A DNA stretch of 64,000 nt from Ryuthela nishihirai (Eukaryota; Arthropoda; Arachnida; Araneae; Heptathelidae): NCBI GenBank assembly GCA_038380435.1, contig JAWZYU010000017.1, positions 19,467,283 to 19,531,282 on the forward strand, written 5' to 3'. Every line of letters begins with the position of its first letter. The first letter of the stretch is position 1. Under the pieces are notes generated by a model that saw only the letters and a list, made by a program, of their open reading frames with translations, did not search any database and was not told where the DNA came from. Shown piece by piece: positions 1-9,477 of the stretch. The position numbers and the translations under genes are program-made.

Positions 1-1480
1 ATCTATCATCATTGCAAACAATGGGAGTAGAGCTAACTACATTGTTTAGAACATCACTGAAATGCTCAGCCCACCTAGCCATAACAGAATCTTCCCCTTC
101 TATAACCTTACCTTGTTTATCCTTCAATCCCTGTATGCCTGTCCGTTTTCTACCACACAAAACGTTAACTATCTGGTACAGCTCTCTGCTGTTGTGCTGT
201 CTAACTGCTTCCTCGGCTTTGTCAGCCAAACCATCAAGCCAAAGATTCTTATCAGCAGCTAACTGATCGTTTACACGTTTATTAAGTTCTCTGTAATGCT
301 TTCTATTAGGACTAGTAGGGTATTGATTAAGGACATTCCTGCAGTTCTTTCTTTCCGAAATAAGCTCAAGTGCCTTATCACGCAGATAATTCTGTCTCTT
401 CTGCTCCTTTTTTCCTAAAAGAGTACTGTTAGTGTCCAAAAAAGCCTGTTTAAAATGATCCCATTCTTCCTCAACTTCAGTAGTAAGCATACCATGACTG
501 TCATAATGACTAAGTAACCTATCATGGTAAGCTTTGGCTATAACAGGATCTTTCAGAGCTTCAGTATTAAAAGTAAATTTTTTAACCCTAGCACAACACT
601 TTTTAAGTTTAAGTTGCAAGACACTTTTAACAAGGAAATGGTCAGATCCAATTTCAGCTCCCCTATATGCCCTGGTATTCCTAACAGAACTAGCCCATTT
701 GCTGTTAATTAATATATAATCAATCATATTCTTATGCAGCCCATCAGGTGAAACCCATGTATATTTATGTATGTCGCGGTGTTTGTAATAAGTATTAGTT
801 ATTCTGAATCCATTGAATTTACTTACCTGTAGGAGACGTTGCTCATTGCCATTGCAGCTACCAATACCAAAAGGGCCTATCACCAATCCCCAAAGGTCAG
901 AGTCAGTACCAACTTTGGCATTGAAGTCACCAAGAACAAGGGTAATATCTCCTTTCTTGACAGAATTCAAAATATCCTGAAGTTGTTCATAAAACCTATC
1001 CTTCTCATCCTCATCGGCATCCTCAGTGAGGGCATAACAGCAGATAACATTCAAGTCTTTAACGCTTGTCTGAAATTTTGCTGTAAGAAACCTTTCATTA
1101 ATGCACTCATATCCTAGAAGAGCATCGCTAGCGTGTCTGCTGAGAAGCAGACCCACGCCTTGGTGATGCTTATTGTCGTCCCTCCCTGAAAAGAGAAATT
1201 TTAGATTATTTTTAAGAATCTGACCTTTATCTGTCCATCTGGTCTCTTGCAAGCCGAGAATATCTAAATTATAACCGTGGAATTCTTGTGTGAGGACATC
1301 AAGAGAAAAAGCTCTGTGCAGAGTCCTCACATTCCAACTACCTATGGAGAGAAAATGGTTAGTGAGATGTTTAAAGAAACTATGTTTATTGAGAGAGGGA
1401 ATGCCGACAATATCAAACAGCCCCCTAATCGCAGACATGGGGCATAGACCCGTTCCCCCACTACTAAAGGCTGAAGCCAT
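1..1480 (-). CDS. RTE endonuclease-reverse transcriptase ORF, N-terminal 493 codons (partial)
   Basis: Starts at the ATG complementary to 1478-1480 and reads without a stop to the window edge. Every codon was checked in frame. Over the shared interval it has exactly the same length (1480 nt) as the intact ORF at 38792-41803, so there are no net indels. It covers the apurinic/apyrimidinic-type endonuclease, including the SWNVRTL, LQETRW, GDFNAKVG and SDH motifs, and runs to just before the reverse transcriptase. In this family the endonuclease nicks target DNA to prime reverse transcription. It may be a second intact copy, and one that retains its 5' leader, but the RT half is outside the window. 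Confidence 0.85.
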   Translation of the reverse strand, partial: MASAFSSGGTGLCPMSAIRGLFDIVGIPSLNKHSFFKHLTNHFLSIGSWNVRTLHRAFSLDVLTQEFHGYNLDILGLQETRWTDKGQILKNNLKFLFSGRDDNKHHQGVGLLLSRHASDALLGYECINERFLTAKFQTSVKDLNVICCYALTEDADEDEKDRFYEQLQDILNSVKKGDITLVLGDFNAKVGTDSDLWGLVIGPFGIGSCNGNEQRLLQVSKFNGFRITNTYYKHRDIHKYTWVSPDGLHKNMIDYILINSKWASSVRNTRAYRGAEIGSDHFLVKSVLQLKLKKCCARVKKFTFNTEALKDPVIAKAYHDRLLSHYDSHGMLTTEVEEEWDHFKQAFLDTNSTLLGKKEQKRQNYLRDKALELISERKNCRNVLNQYPTSPNRKHYRELNKRVNDQLAADKNLWLDGLADKAEEAVRQHNSRELYQIVNVLCGRKRTGIQGLKDKQGKVIEGEDSVMARWAEHFSDVLNNVVSSTPIVCNDDR

Positions 1481-1994
1481 CTACACTGGAAGACTTCCTC
1501 CAATGTAGAATTTGACGATGCCAATAGAAGCAAAGAGTTCAGGTGCCTGCGATGACTTCTGCTCAGGATTATCCACCAGCTGATAAACATATCCTGTGAA
1601 TCTATTCACTTGGGGCTGTCAACCCACAAACAAACAGAAAACACAGCGGAAGATTTTCCCTCCACAGAAGCCCACCAGTGCAGCAAAATCAGGATCCATA
1701 ATCAAGCTCAGAGCCATATATCTGTCCAGTCCAATGGGTTTATATGGTCAGCACCAGGACCCTGTGTGGTTGACCACTCCTCAGCAGGGTAGAAAAAAAA
1801 GAAAAGTAGCCATAGTTGTCCAGATCAACTAATCTGGCAGCCCTCCCCTTCCGTTCACTTCCACAAGAGAGTATCTCTTTTGAAAGGTACTAACTGTCTG
1901 CACCACGAGAAGGCGGGGTCGGACATTAGGTGCTAGGCCTGACCGGTTCTATGCATCATCACAGGGGATTGGTGCATAGCTCTCCTTCCAGTGA
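1..1994 (-). mobile_element. RTE-clade LINE copy 1, 5' part, cut by window edge
   Basis: Reverse complement of the RTE element at 38483-41841, continuing about 200 bp further upstream than that copy. The 5' end lies near 1994, where similarity to the third copy (ending near 46682) also stops, so this is probably the true element start. The 5' leader (about 1481-1994) is non-coding and contains the segment at which copy 2 is truncated (near 1786). The 3' half lies outside the window. The element abuts a SINE-B fragment at about 2022. Confidence 0.9.
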
Positions 1995-2021
1995 CTACCT
2001 AGCTACCATTTTAAAATAAGT

Positions 2022-2113
2022 AAAATAAATACCCCCTCAAGCAGCTGCTTGCCACAGAGGTCTGACAGGAGCCTGTCAGTTTTTTGCCATAATAGAAGGT
2101 CTATGAGGACGGA
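2022..2113 (-). mobile_element. SINE-B fragment (3' part)
   Basis: Antisense copy of the SINE-B 3' domain: the ccccctcaagcagctgcttg tail followed by the gacaggagcctgtcag and agaaggtct blocks. It lacks the tRNA-like head. Confidence 0.75.
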
Positions 2114-2151
2114 AGAGACCTAATAATTTACAGACCTAATAATATATACAA

Positions 2152-2395
2152 TTCATAAATAACCTTATTCCAAATTTCGTCTTCACATTCGATAACGTAC
2201 GTTAACATTAACAAAAACATTAACGATCAATATTTCCCATGACCAAAAAAGAAATTGTATGAGAAATTAATCTAAGCTTCTCCGAATTAATGCAAAAAAA
2301 GCACAAAATTATGTTACATTAATGCTTATTATTGCTACTGAACTGAAATTCGAGATAAAGATGAATAAATAAAACTCTCAATGCACAGTCACTCA
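2152..2395. repeat. Dispersed repeat shared with 59142-59380
   Basis: About 245 bp nearly identical in the same orientation to 59142-59380, running from ttcataaataaccttattcc to a degenerate MITE terminus (cacagtcactcaaaaac here, tacagtcgctcc there). AT-rich and non-coding. It may be the flank of one palindromic MITE copy that was duplicated with its terminus. Confidence 0.75.
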
Positions 2396-2442
2396 AAAAC
2401 AAACAAGGTTTTTTTATTCAGAACCTATTCCTCCTTTTTCCT

Positions 2443-2926
2443 GGGCAGGGGTGGCTCAGTCGGTAGCGCGCCAGGCTCGTAATCTGTAGTTCCTAGGTTC
2501 GAGTCCCAGCTGGGTCAGCGTTGAGATTTATCTCTGCAAAAATTCCCCGCTCTGCCCACGGTCATTAGGGGACACCGATGGGCTTGGAAAGGCCGCCGTC
2601 CGTCGGATGGGCCGTTAAGCCGTGACTCCGTGTGCGGGAGAGCCATACCCTGTGCACGTTAAAGAACAAACTTGGTGGCCTTAATGGGAGGCTACCATCT
2701 GTCTCCCAACAGCTGTTCCAGTGGGTCCCCTCCCCCAACCTTCTCTGAGCCTTCGGGGTCCATGTGACCTGGCCATTTAGCCCATGGTGTGCAGAAAAGT
2801 GCTGCTCAGAGATAAAACAACCCAACGTTAAAGAACACGCTGGATAGCATTGACGGGAGGCTACCATCTCTCCCAACAGCTGTTCCAGTGGGTCCCCTCC
2901 CCCAACCTTCTCTGAGCCTTCGGGGT
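2443..2926 (+). mobile_element. SINE-A with a partial second tail
   Basis: tRNA-derived SINE. The head at 2450-2520 has box A-like (tggctcagtcggtagcg) and box B-like (ggttcgagtccc) pol III promoter elements. The body runs to the aaacaaccc end at about 2824. A second, incomplete copy of the 3' tail unit (from gttaaagaacacgctgg) follows directly to 2926. Confidence 0.85.
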
Positions 2927-3600
2927 TTCTTCGTAATGTCCGGTTTGTTTTTATTTGCAATGTTTCCCTAAATGTTGAAAAATCCGAATGCCCTTTGTGT
3001 TATTTCCCTTCGCCATAACTTAGGAATTGAATCAGTAGTTTCGTATTGAGAGGAAAACTCCTTTACGATTCAGAAGGAATGTTCACCTGCAATAGAGATT
3101 GCCATTCATTCAATGGAGTTATTCACCAGCCACGTGTGAAGCCCAATGGGAAGACAGAGACAAAGGGCCATAACATGAAAATACACATTTTTGGAAAAAG
3201 TATCATTGATGATAAATTCAAAATATGAATTTTTTTTAAGCAATATCCTTTAAAATTTTAAAAGTTACTGAAGGTGTAGCATTTAACACTAGTGTTCACG
3301 TTCAGAAAAATCTATTTAAACACGAATAAAAATCTTATTTACAACTGTTTATTAAAACATGCTTTTAGCTTTTTAGAAGTTTTTACAGAGATAATTAAAT
3401 TCTTCGCGAAATTTTAAAGAATTTTTAAAAGTTTAAAATTTTAGCAGTTTATTTAATGTTAGATCTGCACAAGTCTTTAAACATTAAACAAATACTTTAA
3501 AAAAATCAAAGTTAGAGAGATTTGATTAATATCTTAATCTCCAGTTTTCCGATTAAAATAAAAATGATTTTGAAAATGCCGCCCCTTGAATGTTGGCTTT
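2927..3600. other. AT-rich sequence downstream of the second paired-domain exon; nothing recognised
   Basis: Low-complexity AT-rich DNA with short ORFs only. If the Poxn gene continues to the left, this is intronic. No further exon was recognised between here and the LINE at 1994. Confidence 0.5.
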
Positions 3601-3669
3601 CTTAGCATGCGAGTGTCGCACACACTTGTGGCCAATGCACACGAGTATAGAGCTTAGATGATATCTGAC

Positions 3670-3868
3670 CTGTGGGCAGCAGTCCGTCATCGAGCACCAC
3701 GTGACCACTGTTCCTGAGGATCCTGTTGATGGAAGAGACGCTCGGGATGGATTGCTCGTCGCAAACCCTCTGGCTCCTCAGCAGGTCCCGGATCTCCCAG
3801 GCGAAGATGGACGGGTTCTCTTGCTTGTAGCGGAGGATCTTACGGACGACGTGCGGCGTGGCCACCTG
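3670..3868 (-). CDS. Poxn: Pox neuro-like paired-domain exon (C-terminal RED half)
   Basis: Encodes the second half of a paired domain, from [11 protein letters not shown] to [10 protein letters not shown], followed by a short non-conserved [11 protein letters not shown] stretch. The paired domain is a bipartite DNA-binding module of Pax transcription factors; FAWEIRD and PSVSSINRI are family hallmarks of its RED subdomain. The acceptor is a pyrimidine tract ending ctgcag just before the Gln codon (AG at 3870-3869), which gives the junction GGSKPK|QVATP with the exon at 9073-8853, in phase 0. The 3' boundary at 3670 assumes the donor CAG|GTCAGA; reading on hits a stop near 3602, so a splice upstream is required, but its exact place is less certain. 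INRILRNSG favours Poxn over Pax2/5/8, Pax6 or Pax1/9. Later exons are not seen. Confidence 0.9.
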
Positions 3869-4218
3869 CTGCAGGGACGAAGAAAAAAGGGAAACACCGC
3901 GTCAGTATCGAGGGAGGCATTCGGACAGAGGCGACAGCTGCCTCGCGCCTCAGAACAACACCCTCATTAATCGGAACCCGAAACGGAGGGGGTTTCGTGC
4001 TTCACACGATCCGTCACGTGACCGACGTAATCCGTTTCGTGATTAGCAGACGTCAGCAGCCATCCCCCCACTTTCTCCCCTCCCCCAACACTCTTCCCTC
4101 CTAACTGTACCCACCCCGGGAGAAAGAGAAAGAGAGAAATGACCGCAGAGCGATGACTTTTCTCTTTTGCAAATTAAGAAGGGATGGAGAGATTAGACCA
4201 TTGCCAAGGGTTAAATGA

Positions 4219-4573
4219 GAGGGGGTGGCTCAGTCGGCAGCGCGTCAGGCTCGTAATCTGCAGTTCCCAGGTTCGAGTCCCAGCTGAGTCAACGTTGAGA
4301 CTTATCTCCGCAAAACTCCCCACCCTGTCCGAGGTCAGTAGGGGACACCGATGGGCTTGGAAAGGTCGCCGTCCGTTGGATGGGACGTTAAGCCACACCT
4401 GTACACGTTAAAGAACACGCTGGATGACCTTGACGGGAGGCTCCCATCCGTCTCTCAACAGCTGTTCCAGTATGTCCCCTCCCCCAACCTTCTCTGAGCC
4501 TTCGGGATCCATGTGACCTGGCCATTTAGCCCATGATGTGCAAAAAAGTGCCGCTCAGAGGTAAAACAACCCA
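4219..4573 (+). mobile_element. SINE-A, diverged, intronic
   Basis: Head with ggtggctcagtcggcagcg and ggttcgagtcccagctgag, then the body to aaaacaaccca. Some body segments are shortened relative to other copies (the gtgtgcgggagagccata block is missing), so it is an older or rearranged copy. Confidence 0.85.
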
Positions 4574-5099
4574 AGTCCTTTCCAATTCTGAGGTCCAGTG
4601 AGTTGGTCTTTCGGTCAATGTTTTTTCTGTGAATAAAAGTCACACTCAGAGGTAAAATTACCAAATCCATCGTAACAGTTGTCCAGTGAATCCTCAATCT
4701 TTTATGAGCCCATTTTCCTTGTGCTCATTAAGCCCATTATGTACAGACAGAGTCGGATGTAGGGGGGTGGGGTGGGGGTTCCATCCACACCCATCCAAAT
4801 CTCCTCTCCTGTCGCCTTCCTCCCCGCTCTCCTTTTTTTCTCAATCCATGCATGTATTCAGAGAAGTGAGCTCATAGATAAAGAAAAAAGCAGCAAAACA
4901 AAATGTTAGATATTATAGACAGATTTATGCAGTTAACTGATACAAGTGAATAAATTTGCGTAATAAATAATTAAAACAGTTTAAATCTTCTATTTATGTT
5001 AAGAGTGATCATTTAGATCACGTTTTGCCTATTTGCTAAGAATCAATTAGAGCGCTAAAGGAAGAGCAGACGTGAAGCCACAAAATATTTTCGATAGCT

Positions 5100-7045
5100 T
5101 CGTGGGTGGGGGGGGAGGGGGGAACACAGTGAAGCAAAATGGGTGGAGCGGGGAGCAAAATGAAGCAAAAAAATGGGTGGAGGGGGGGTGTAAATAGGGT
5201 GGGGGAGCACAACGAAAACAAATCGGGTGGGGGAGAGAAAAAATGAAGCAAATGGGAGTGGGGGGAAAAAATAAAGCAAATGGGGGTGGGGGAGGGAAAA
5301 ATGAAGCAAATGAGTGTGAGCGGGGGACCAAAATGAAGCAAATGGGTGGATGGGGGAGTAAATGGGGGTGTGGGTGGGGCAGCATAATGAAGCAAATGTG
5401 GGTGGGGAGAGAAAAATGAAGCAAATGGGGGTGGGGGAGAGAAAAATGAAGCAAATAAGTGTCAGCGGGGGGGGGACCAAAATGAAGGAAATGGGTGGAT
5501 GGGGGAGTAAATGGGGGTGTGGGTGGGGGAGCATAATGAAGCAAATGTGGGTGGGGAGAGAAAAATGAAGCAAATGGGGGTGGGGGAGAGAAAAATGAAG
5601 CAAATGAGTGTGAGCGGAGGGGAGACCAAAATAAAGGAAATGGGTGGATGGGGGAGTAAATGGGGGTGTGGGTGGGGGAGCATAATGAAGCAAATGTGGG
5701 TGGGGAGAGAAAAATGAAGCAAATGGGGGTGGGGGAGAGAAAAATGAAGCAAATGAGTGTGAGCGGGGAGAGGGACAAAAATGAAGGAAATGGGTGGATG
5801 GGGGAGTAAATAATGTGGGTGTGGGTGGGGGAGCATAATGAAGCAAATATGGGGAGTAAAAGAGTGTCATCCAGAAAAATGAAGCAAATGGGGGTGGGGG
5901 AGAGAAAAATGAAGCAAATGAGTGTGAGCGGGGAGAGGGACAAAAATGAAGGAAATGGGTGGATGGGGGAGTAAATAAAGTGGGTGTGGGTGGGGGAGCA
6001 TAATGAAGCAAATATGGGGAGTAAAAGAGTGTCATCCAGAAAAATGAAGCAAATGGGGGTGGGGGAGAGAAAAATGAAGCAAATGAGTGTGAGCGGGGTT
6101 GACCAAAATGAAGGAAATGGGTGGATGGGGGAGTAAATGGGGGTTTGGGTGGGGGAGCATAATGAAGCAAATGTGGGTGGGGAGAGAAAAATGAAGCAAA
6201 TGGGGGTGGGGGAGAGAAAAATGAAGCAAATAAGTGTCAGCGGGGGGGGGGACCAAAATGAAGCAAATGGGTGGATGGGGGAGTAAATGGGGGTGTGGGT
6301 GGGGGAGCATAATGAAGCAAATGTGGGTGGGGAGAGAAAAATGAAGCAAATGGGGGTGGGGGAGAGAAAAATGAAGCAAATGAGTGTGAGCGGAGGGGAG
6401 ACCAAAATAAAGGAAATGGGTGGATGGGGGAGTAAATGGGGGTGTGGGTGGGGGAGCATAATGAAGCAAATGTGAGTGGGGAGAGAAAAATGAAGCAAAT
6501 GGGGGTGGGGGAGAGAAAAATGAAGCAAATGAGTGTGAGCGGGGAGAGGGACAAAAATGAAGGAAATGGGTGGATGGGGGAGTAAATAATGTGGGTGTGG
6601 GTGGGGGAGCATAATGAAGCAAATATGGGGAGTAAAAGAGTGTCATCCAGAAAAATGAAGCAAATGGGGGTGGGGGAGAGAAAAATGAAGCAAATGAGTG
6701 TGAGCGGGGTTGACCAAAATGAAGGAAATGGGTGGATGGGGGAGTAAATGGGGGTTTGGGTGGGGGAGCATAATGAAGCAAATGGGGGTGGGGGAGAGAA
6801 AAATGAAGCAAATGAGTGTGAGCGGAGGGGGGACCAAAATGAAGGAAATGGGTGGATGGGGGAGTAAATGGGGGTGTGGGTGGGGGAGCATAATGAAAAA
6901 AATGTGGGTGGGGAGAGAAAAATGAAGCAAATGGGGGTGGGGAAGAGAAAAATGAAGCAAATGAGTGTGGGCGGGGGGGGGACCAAAATAAAGGAAATGT
7001 GTGTGGGTGGGGGAGCATAATGAAGAAAATATGGGTGGGAGAAAA
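5100..7045. repeat. Purine-rich G/A minisatellite, 30-bp subunits in a ~150-bp higher-order unit
   Basis: Tandem array based on a 30-bp subunit of the type gaagcaaatg-ggggtggggg-agagaaaaat. Variant subunits recur in fixed order, with the landmark agcataatgaagcaaat repeating every 150-167 bp (near 5371, 5530, 5680, 5831, 5998, 6149, 6307, 6457 and 6609). The plus strand is almost pure purine. Many G runs (ggggtggggg) could form G-quadruplexes, and the strand asymmetry favours triplex DNA. Because pyrimidine-rich codons contain no stops and the period is a multiple of 3, the minus strand shows long spurious open frames (up to 521 codons of Pro/His/Ser/Phe repeats); these are not genes. The array lies within the Poxn intron. 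Confidence 0.95.
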
Positions 7046-7081
7046 CTATCAATAAGCGAAATATTTTTATTTACTGTTGTC

Positions 7082-7838
7082 AAACAATGGCCGAGTGGTT
7101 AGCGCGCTTGGCTACTGTTCTAAGGGATCTGGGTTCGAGCCCCGGGTAAGGCATGGATGTTTGCGTTGTTTTTCTGCTGAGGTCCTGCCATCCTCTCAGA
7201 CCTCCCCCCCCCCCCACTCGATAGGGGACCACCTTGACGTGGTGGGGGTTTCCGGCCTAGCAACCGGTCAAAGAGTTTGCTGACCGGATTGGGTCCCCGG
7301 TTGGACATAGCCAAGACCATCCGAGGTCTAAGACATCGCTGACCGGTTTAATGGTGGCCCGGTTGGACGGTATCAAGACCTCATCTCAAGTGCTCCGTGG
7401 AGCAAGTTCAAGGGCACGGCTAAACGGATTTGGTCCCCTAGTAGGCACGAGCCCTTTTCAAAGTCTGGGCCCCACTAAGAGTCTCCATCCCGGGTGCCGA
7501 GCGAACTTGGATTTACATATCCTTGTTCATGGCTAACCGGGGAACAGATTAAATTTCAGGTTTCTACCGGTGGTTAGCTTTCCTTCTATAGGACTGCTGC
7601 CATGTAAGGTCGGGGATGAGGTGAGTCTATACGGCGCATTCTTGCCCCCGACTCTAGATAGTCACGGCTTTCTGTTAACTTGGTAGTGTCGTGAGAGGGA
7701 ACCGGGGATTGCCGTGGTTGCTGAACATCTGGCAACAAATAGTACATCCTCTCAGACCTTCTACTATGGCATATAAACTGACAGGCTCCTGTCAGACCTC
7801 TGTGGCAAGCAGCTGCTTGAGGGGGTATTTATTTTATT
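7082..7838 (+). mobile_element. SINE-B split by a 541-bp insertion
   Basis: The SINE-B head (atggccgagtggttagcgcg, box B ggttcgagcccc) and the gctgaggtcctgccatcc block are followed by an insertion. SINE sequence resumes at 7745 and runs to the tgcttgagggggtatttatt tail. The tRNA-like part pairs as a 5-bp anticodon stem (cttgg/ctaag) around an 8-nt loop, so no normal anticodon can be assigned. Confidence 0.9.
7204..7744. mobile_element. Unclassified 541-bp insert with 15-bp target duplication
   Basis: Inserted into the SINE-B at 7082-7838. The 15-bp target catcctctcagacct is present at 7189-7203 and again at 7745-7759. One end is a C run; just inside it lies a potential hairpin, ccac-cttgac-gtgg, followed by gggggtttccgg. 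It is GC-richer than its surroundings, with repeated accggt/ccggtt motifs and no credible ORF. The long variable-length duplication favours target-primed retrotransposition of a non-autonomous element. Family not recognised. Confidence 0.75.
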
Positions 7839-7955
7839 TTTTATTATAAACAATTTTGCTTAACAACAAAGTGATTACAAACTTTATACGCACAAAAAAA
7901 TTCGTTTTTAATCTAATTAACCTGACGCCTGGGCTACCTGCCTGGCTAAAAAAAA

Positions 7956-8150
7956 AATAAATACCCCCTCAAGCAGTTGCTTGCCACAGAGGTCTGACAG
8001 GAGCCTGCCAGTTTACGCCACAGCAGAAGGTCTGAGATAATGGCGGGACCTCAGCAGAAAAACGCTATTACATCTATGCCTTACCCGGGGCTCGAACCCA
8101 GGTCCCTTAGATCAGTAGCCCAGCGTGCTAACCACTCGGCCACGGGACGG
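7956..8150 (-). mobile_element. SINE-B, head-proximal end continuous with a tandem array
   Basis: Antisense SINE-B: tail ccccctcaagcagttgcttg, body, then the head (accactcggccacgggac at about 8133-8150). Instead of ending, the head passes directly into the 103-bp array that follows, so it supplies the first array unit. Confidence 0.9.
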
Positions 8151-8790
8151 CTCCTGTCTGGCTACGTGTACTACATTCATGCCTTACCCAGGGCTCGAAC
8201 CCAGGTCCCTTAGATCAGTAGCCCAGCGTGCTAACCACTCAGTCACGGGACGGCTCCTGTCTGGCTATGTGTACTACATTCATGCCTTACCCAGGGCTCG
8301 AACCCAGGTCCCTTAGATCAGTAGCCCAGCGTGCTAACCACTCGGCCACGGGACGGCTCCTGTCTGGCTACGTGTACTACATCCATGCCTTACCCAGGAC
8401 TCGAACATAGGTCCCTTAGATCAGTAGCCCAGAGTGCTAACCATTCGGCCACGGGACGGCTCCTGTCTGGCTACGTGTACTACATTCATGCCTTACCCAG
8501 GGCTCGAACCCAGGTCCCTTAGATCAGTAGCCCAGCGTGCTAACCACTCGGCCACGGGACGGCTCCTGCCTGGCTACGTGTACTACATTCATGCCTTACC
8601 CAGGGCTCGAACCCAGGTCCCTTAGATCAGTAGCCCAGCGTGCTAACCACTCGACCACGGTACGGCTCCTGTCTGGCTACGTGTACTACATTCATGCCTT
8701 ACCCAGGGCTCGAACCCAGGTCCCTTAGATCAGTAGCCCAGCGTGCTAACCACTCGGCCACGGGACGGCTCCTGCCTGGCTCCGTGTACA
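8078..8790 (-). repeat. Tandem array of seven 103-bp units, each a SINE-B tRNA-like head
   Basis: The box B complement ggctcgaaccca (one variant ggactcgaacat) recurs at 8089, 8192, 8295, 8398, 8501, 8604 and 8707, exactly 103 bp apart. Each unit contains about 72 bp of antisense SINE-B head (box A and box B pol III promoter motifs) and about 31 bp of linker (ggctcctgtctggctacgtg followed by tactacattc). Units differ at only a few positions, so amplification is recent or homogenised. It sits in the Poxn intron, 60 bp from the upstream exon, in the same orientation as that gene. Confidence 0.95.
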
Positions 8791-8852
8791 TAATGTAAAT
8801 GAATTCCGCATTATCATTAAGAAAGTCGCAATTAGATTGCAAGAGCACTTAC

Positions 8853-9073
8853 TTTGGGTTTGCTTCCTCCAATGGAGCCTGGTTTGATGGAGCCAGTCTC
8901 ATAGAAGCGAGTCAGAATCTTCGAGACGCATCCATGAGACACGAGCAGTTGCCTGGAGATGTCGCACGGCCTCACTCCCATCAGCGCCAGTTCCACGATC
9001 CGTCGCCGGACGTAGTCGGGCAAGGGTCGGCCGTTCACAAACACGCCGCCCAGTTGGTTGACTCCTGCCTGCC
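8853..9073 (-). CDS. Poxn: Pox neuro-like paired-domain exon (N-terminal PAI half)
   Basis: Two bases plus 73 codons, from (G)[19 protein letters not shown] to GSIGGSKPK. It encodes the PAI subdomain with the Pax hallmark [15 protein letters not shown] and the helix-turn-helix region [38 protein letters not shown] with [10 protein letters not shown] is the signature of Drosophila Poxn, a Pax factor that specifies chemosensory (poly-innervated) bristle fate. The acceptor tttctcttccag (AG at 9075-9074) makes the upstream intron phase 1, matching a short first exon coding for about four residues plus one base of Gly. That exon was not found here. The donor is AAA|GTAAGT. No frameshift or stop, and conservation is high, so the gene is presumably functional. 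The assignment rests on remembered family motifs, not an alignment. Confidence 0.95.
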
Positions 9074-9089
9074 CTGGAAGAGAAATCAT

Positions 9090-9475
9090 CTCTATCATCA
9101 TTCATTCTTCGATTCCTGAGGAAGTGTGGGGATCGAAACTGCTGAAGATGGAAGCGTCAATGAATTAAGAAAATTATTTTCTTGTATTTGGTCTAAAGAG
9201 TAAAACTTAATGCCCATGATGAAATTTTTAACTTTATTTATATTTAAAGTATGACAGTGAGCGAGAATTTTTTAGCTGGTTAGTGTTAGAGATATCAGTT
9301 GAAATCATCACATCTTCTTTCAAATTAATATCGGTTGAGTAAAAGATCATTGTAATTCTCCTATTTCTTTTAATACTATTTCTGATGAATTAGTTATAAT
9401 GATTTAGTTTTAGGGTATGTAATGTATAGGAAAACAAGTGATTTTTTTGATCTACGTAATTTATTTCTGATTTTA
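9090..9475. other. AT-rich intronic or upstream sequence; no element recognised
   Basis: Lies upstream of the PAI exon on the minus strand, hence probably in the first Poxn intron. No repeat family or exon was recognised. Confidence 0.4.
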
Positions 9476-9477
9476 GT

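Larger units (their letters stand above)
3869..8852 (-). other. Poxn: Intron between the two paired-domain exons (4,984 bp), repeat-filled
   Basis: Bounded by a GTAAGT donor (8852-8847) and a pyrimidine-rich acceptor ending at 3869. It contains a SINE-A (4219-4573), the purine-rich minisatellite (5100-7045), a disrupted SINE-B (7082-7838) and the 103-bp tRNA-like array (8078-8790), so most of its length is transposable or tandem DNA. 3890-4215 and 4575-5095 are unique sequence with no recognised element. Confidence 0.85.

Noticed and set aside
5047..6612. 521-codon minus-strand open frame rich in His/Pro/Ser/Phe, and its overlapping companions
   Set aside because: A by-product of a purine-rich minisatellite whose period is a multiple of three; several frames are open at once and there is no non-repetitive domain.
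8078..8790. Cluster of seven genuine tRNA genes
   Set aside because: Units lack a normal 7-nt anticodon loop and a proper acceptor stem, and they match the head of SINE-B. They are tRNA-derived, not tRNA genes.
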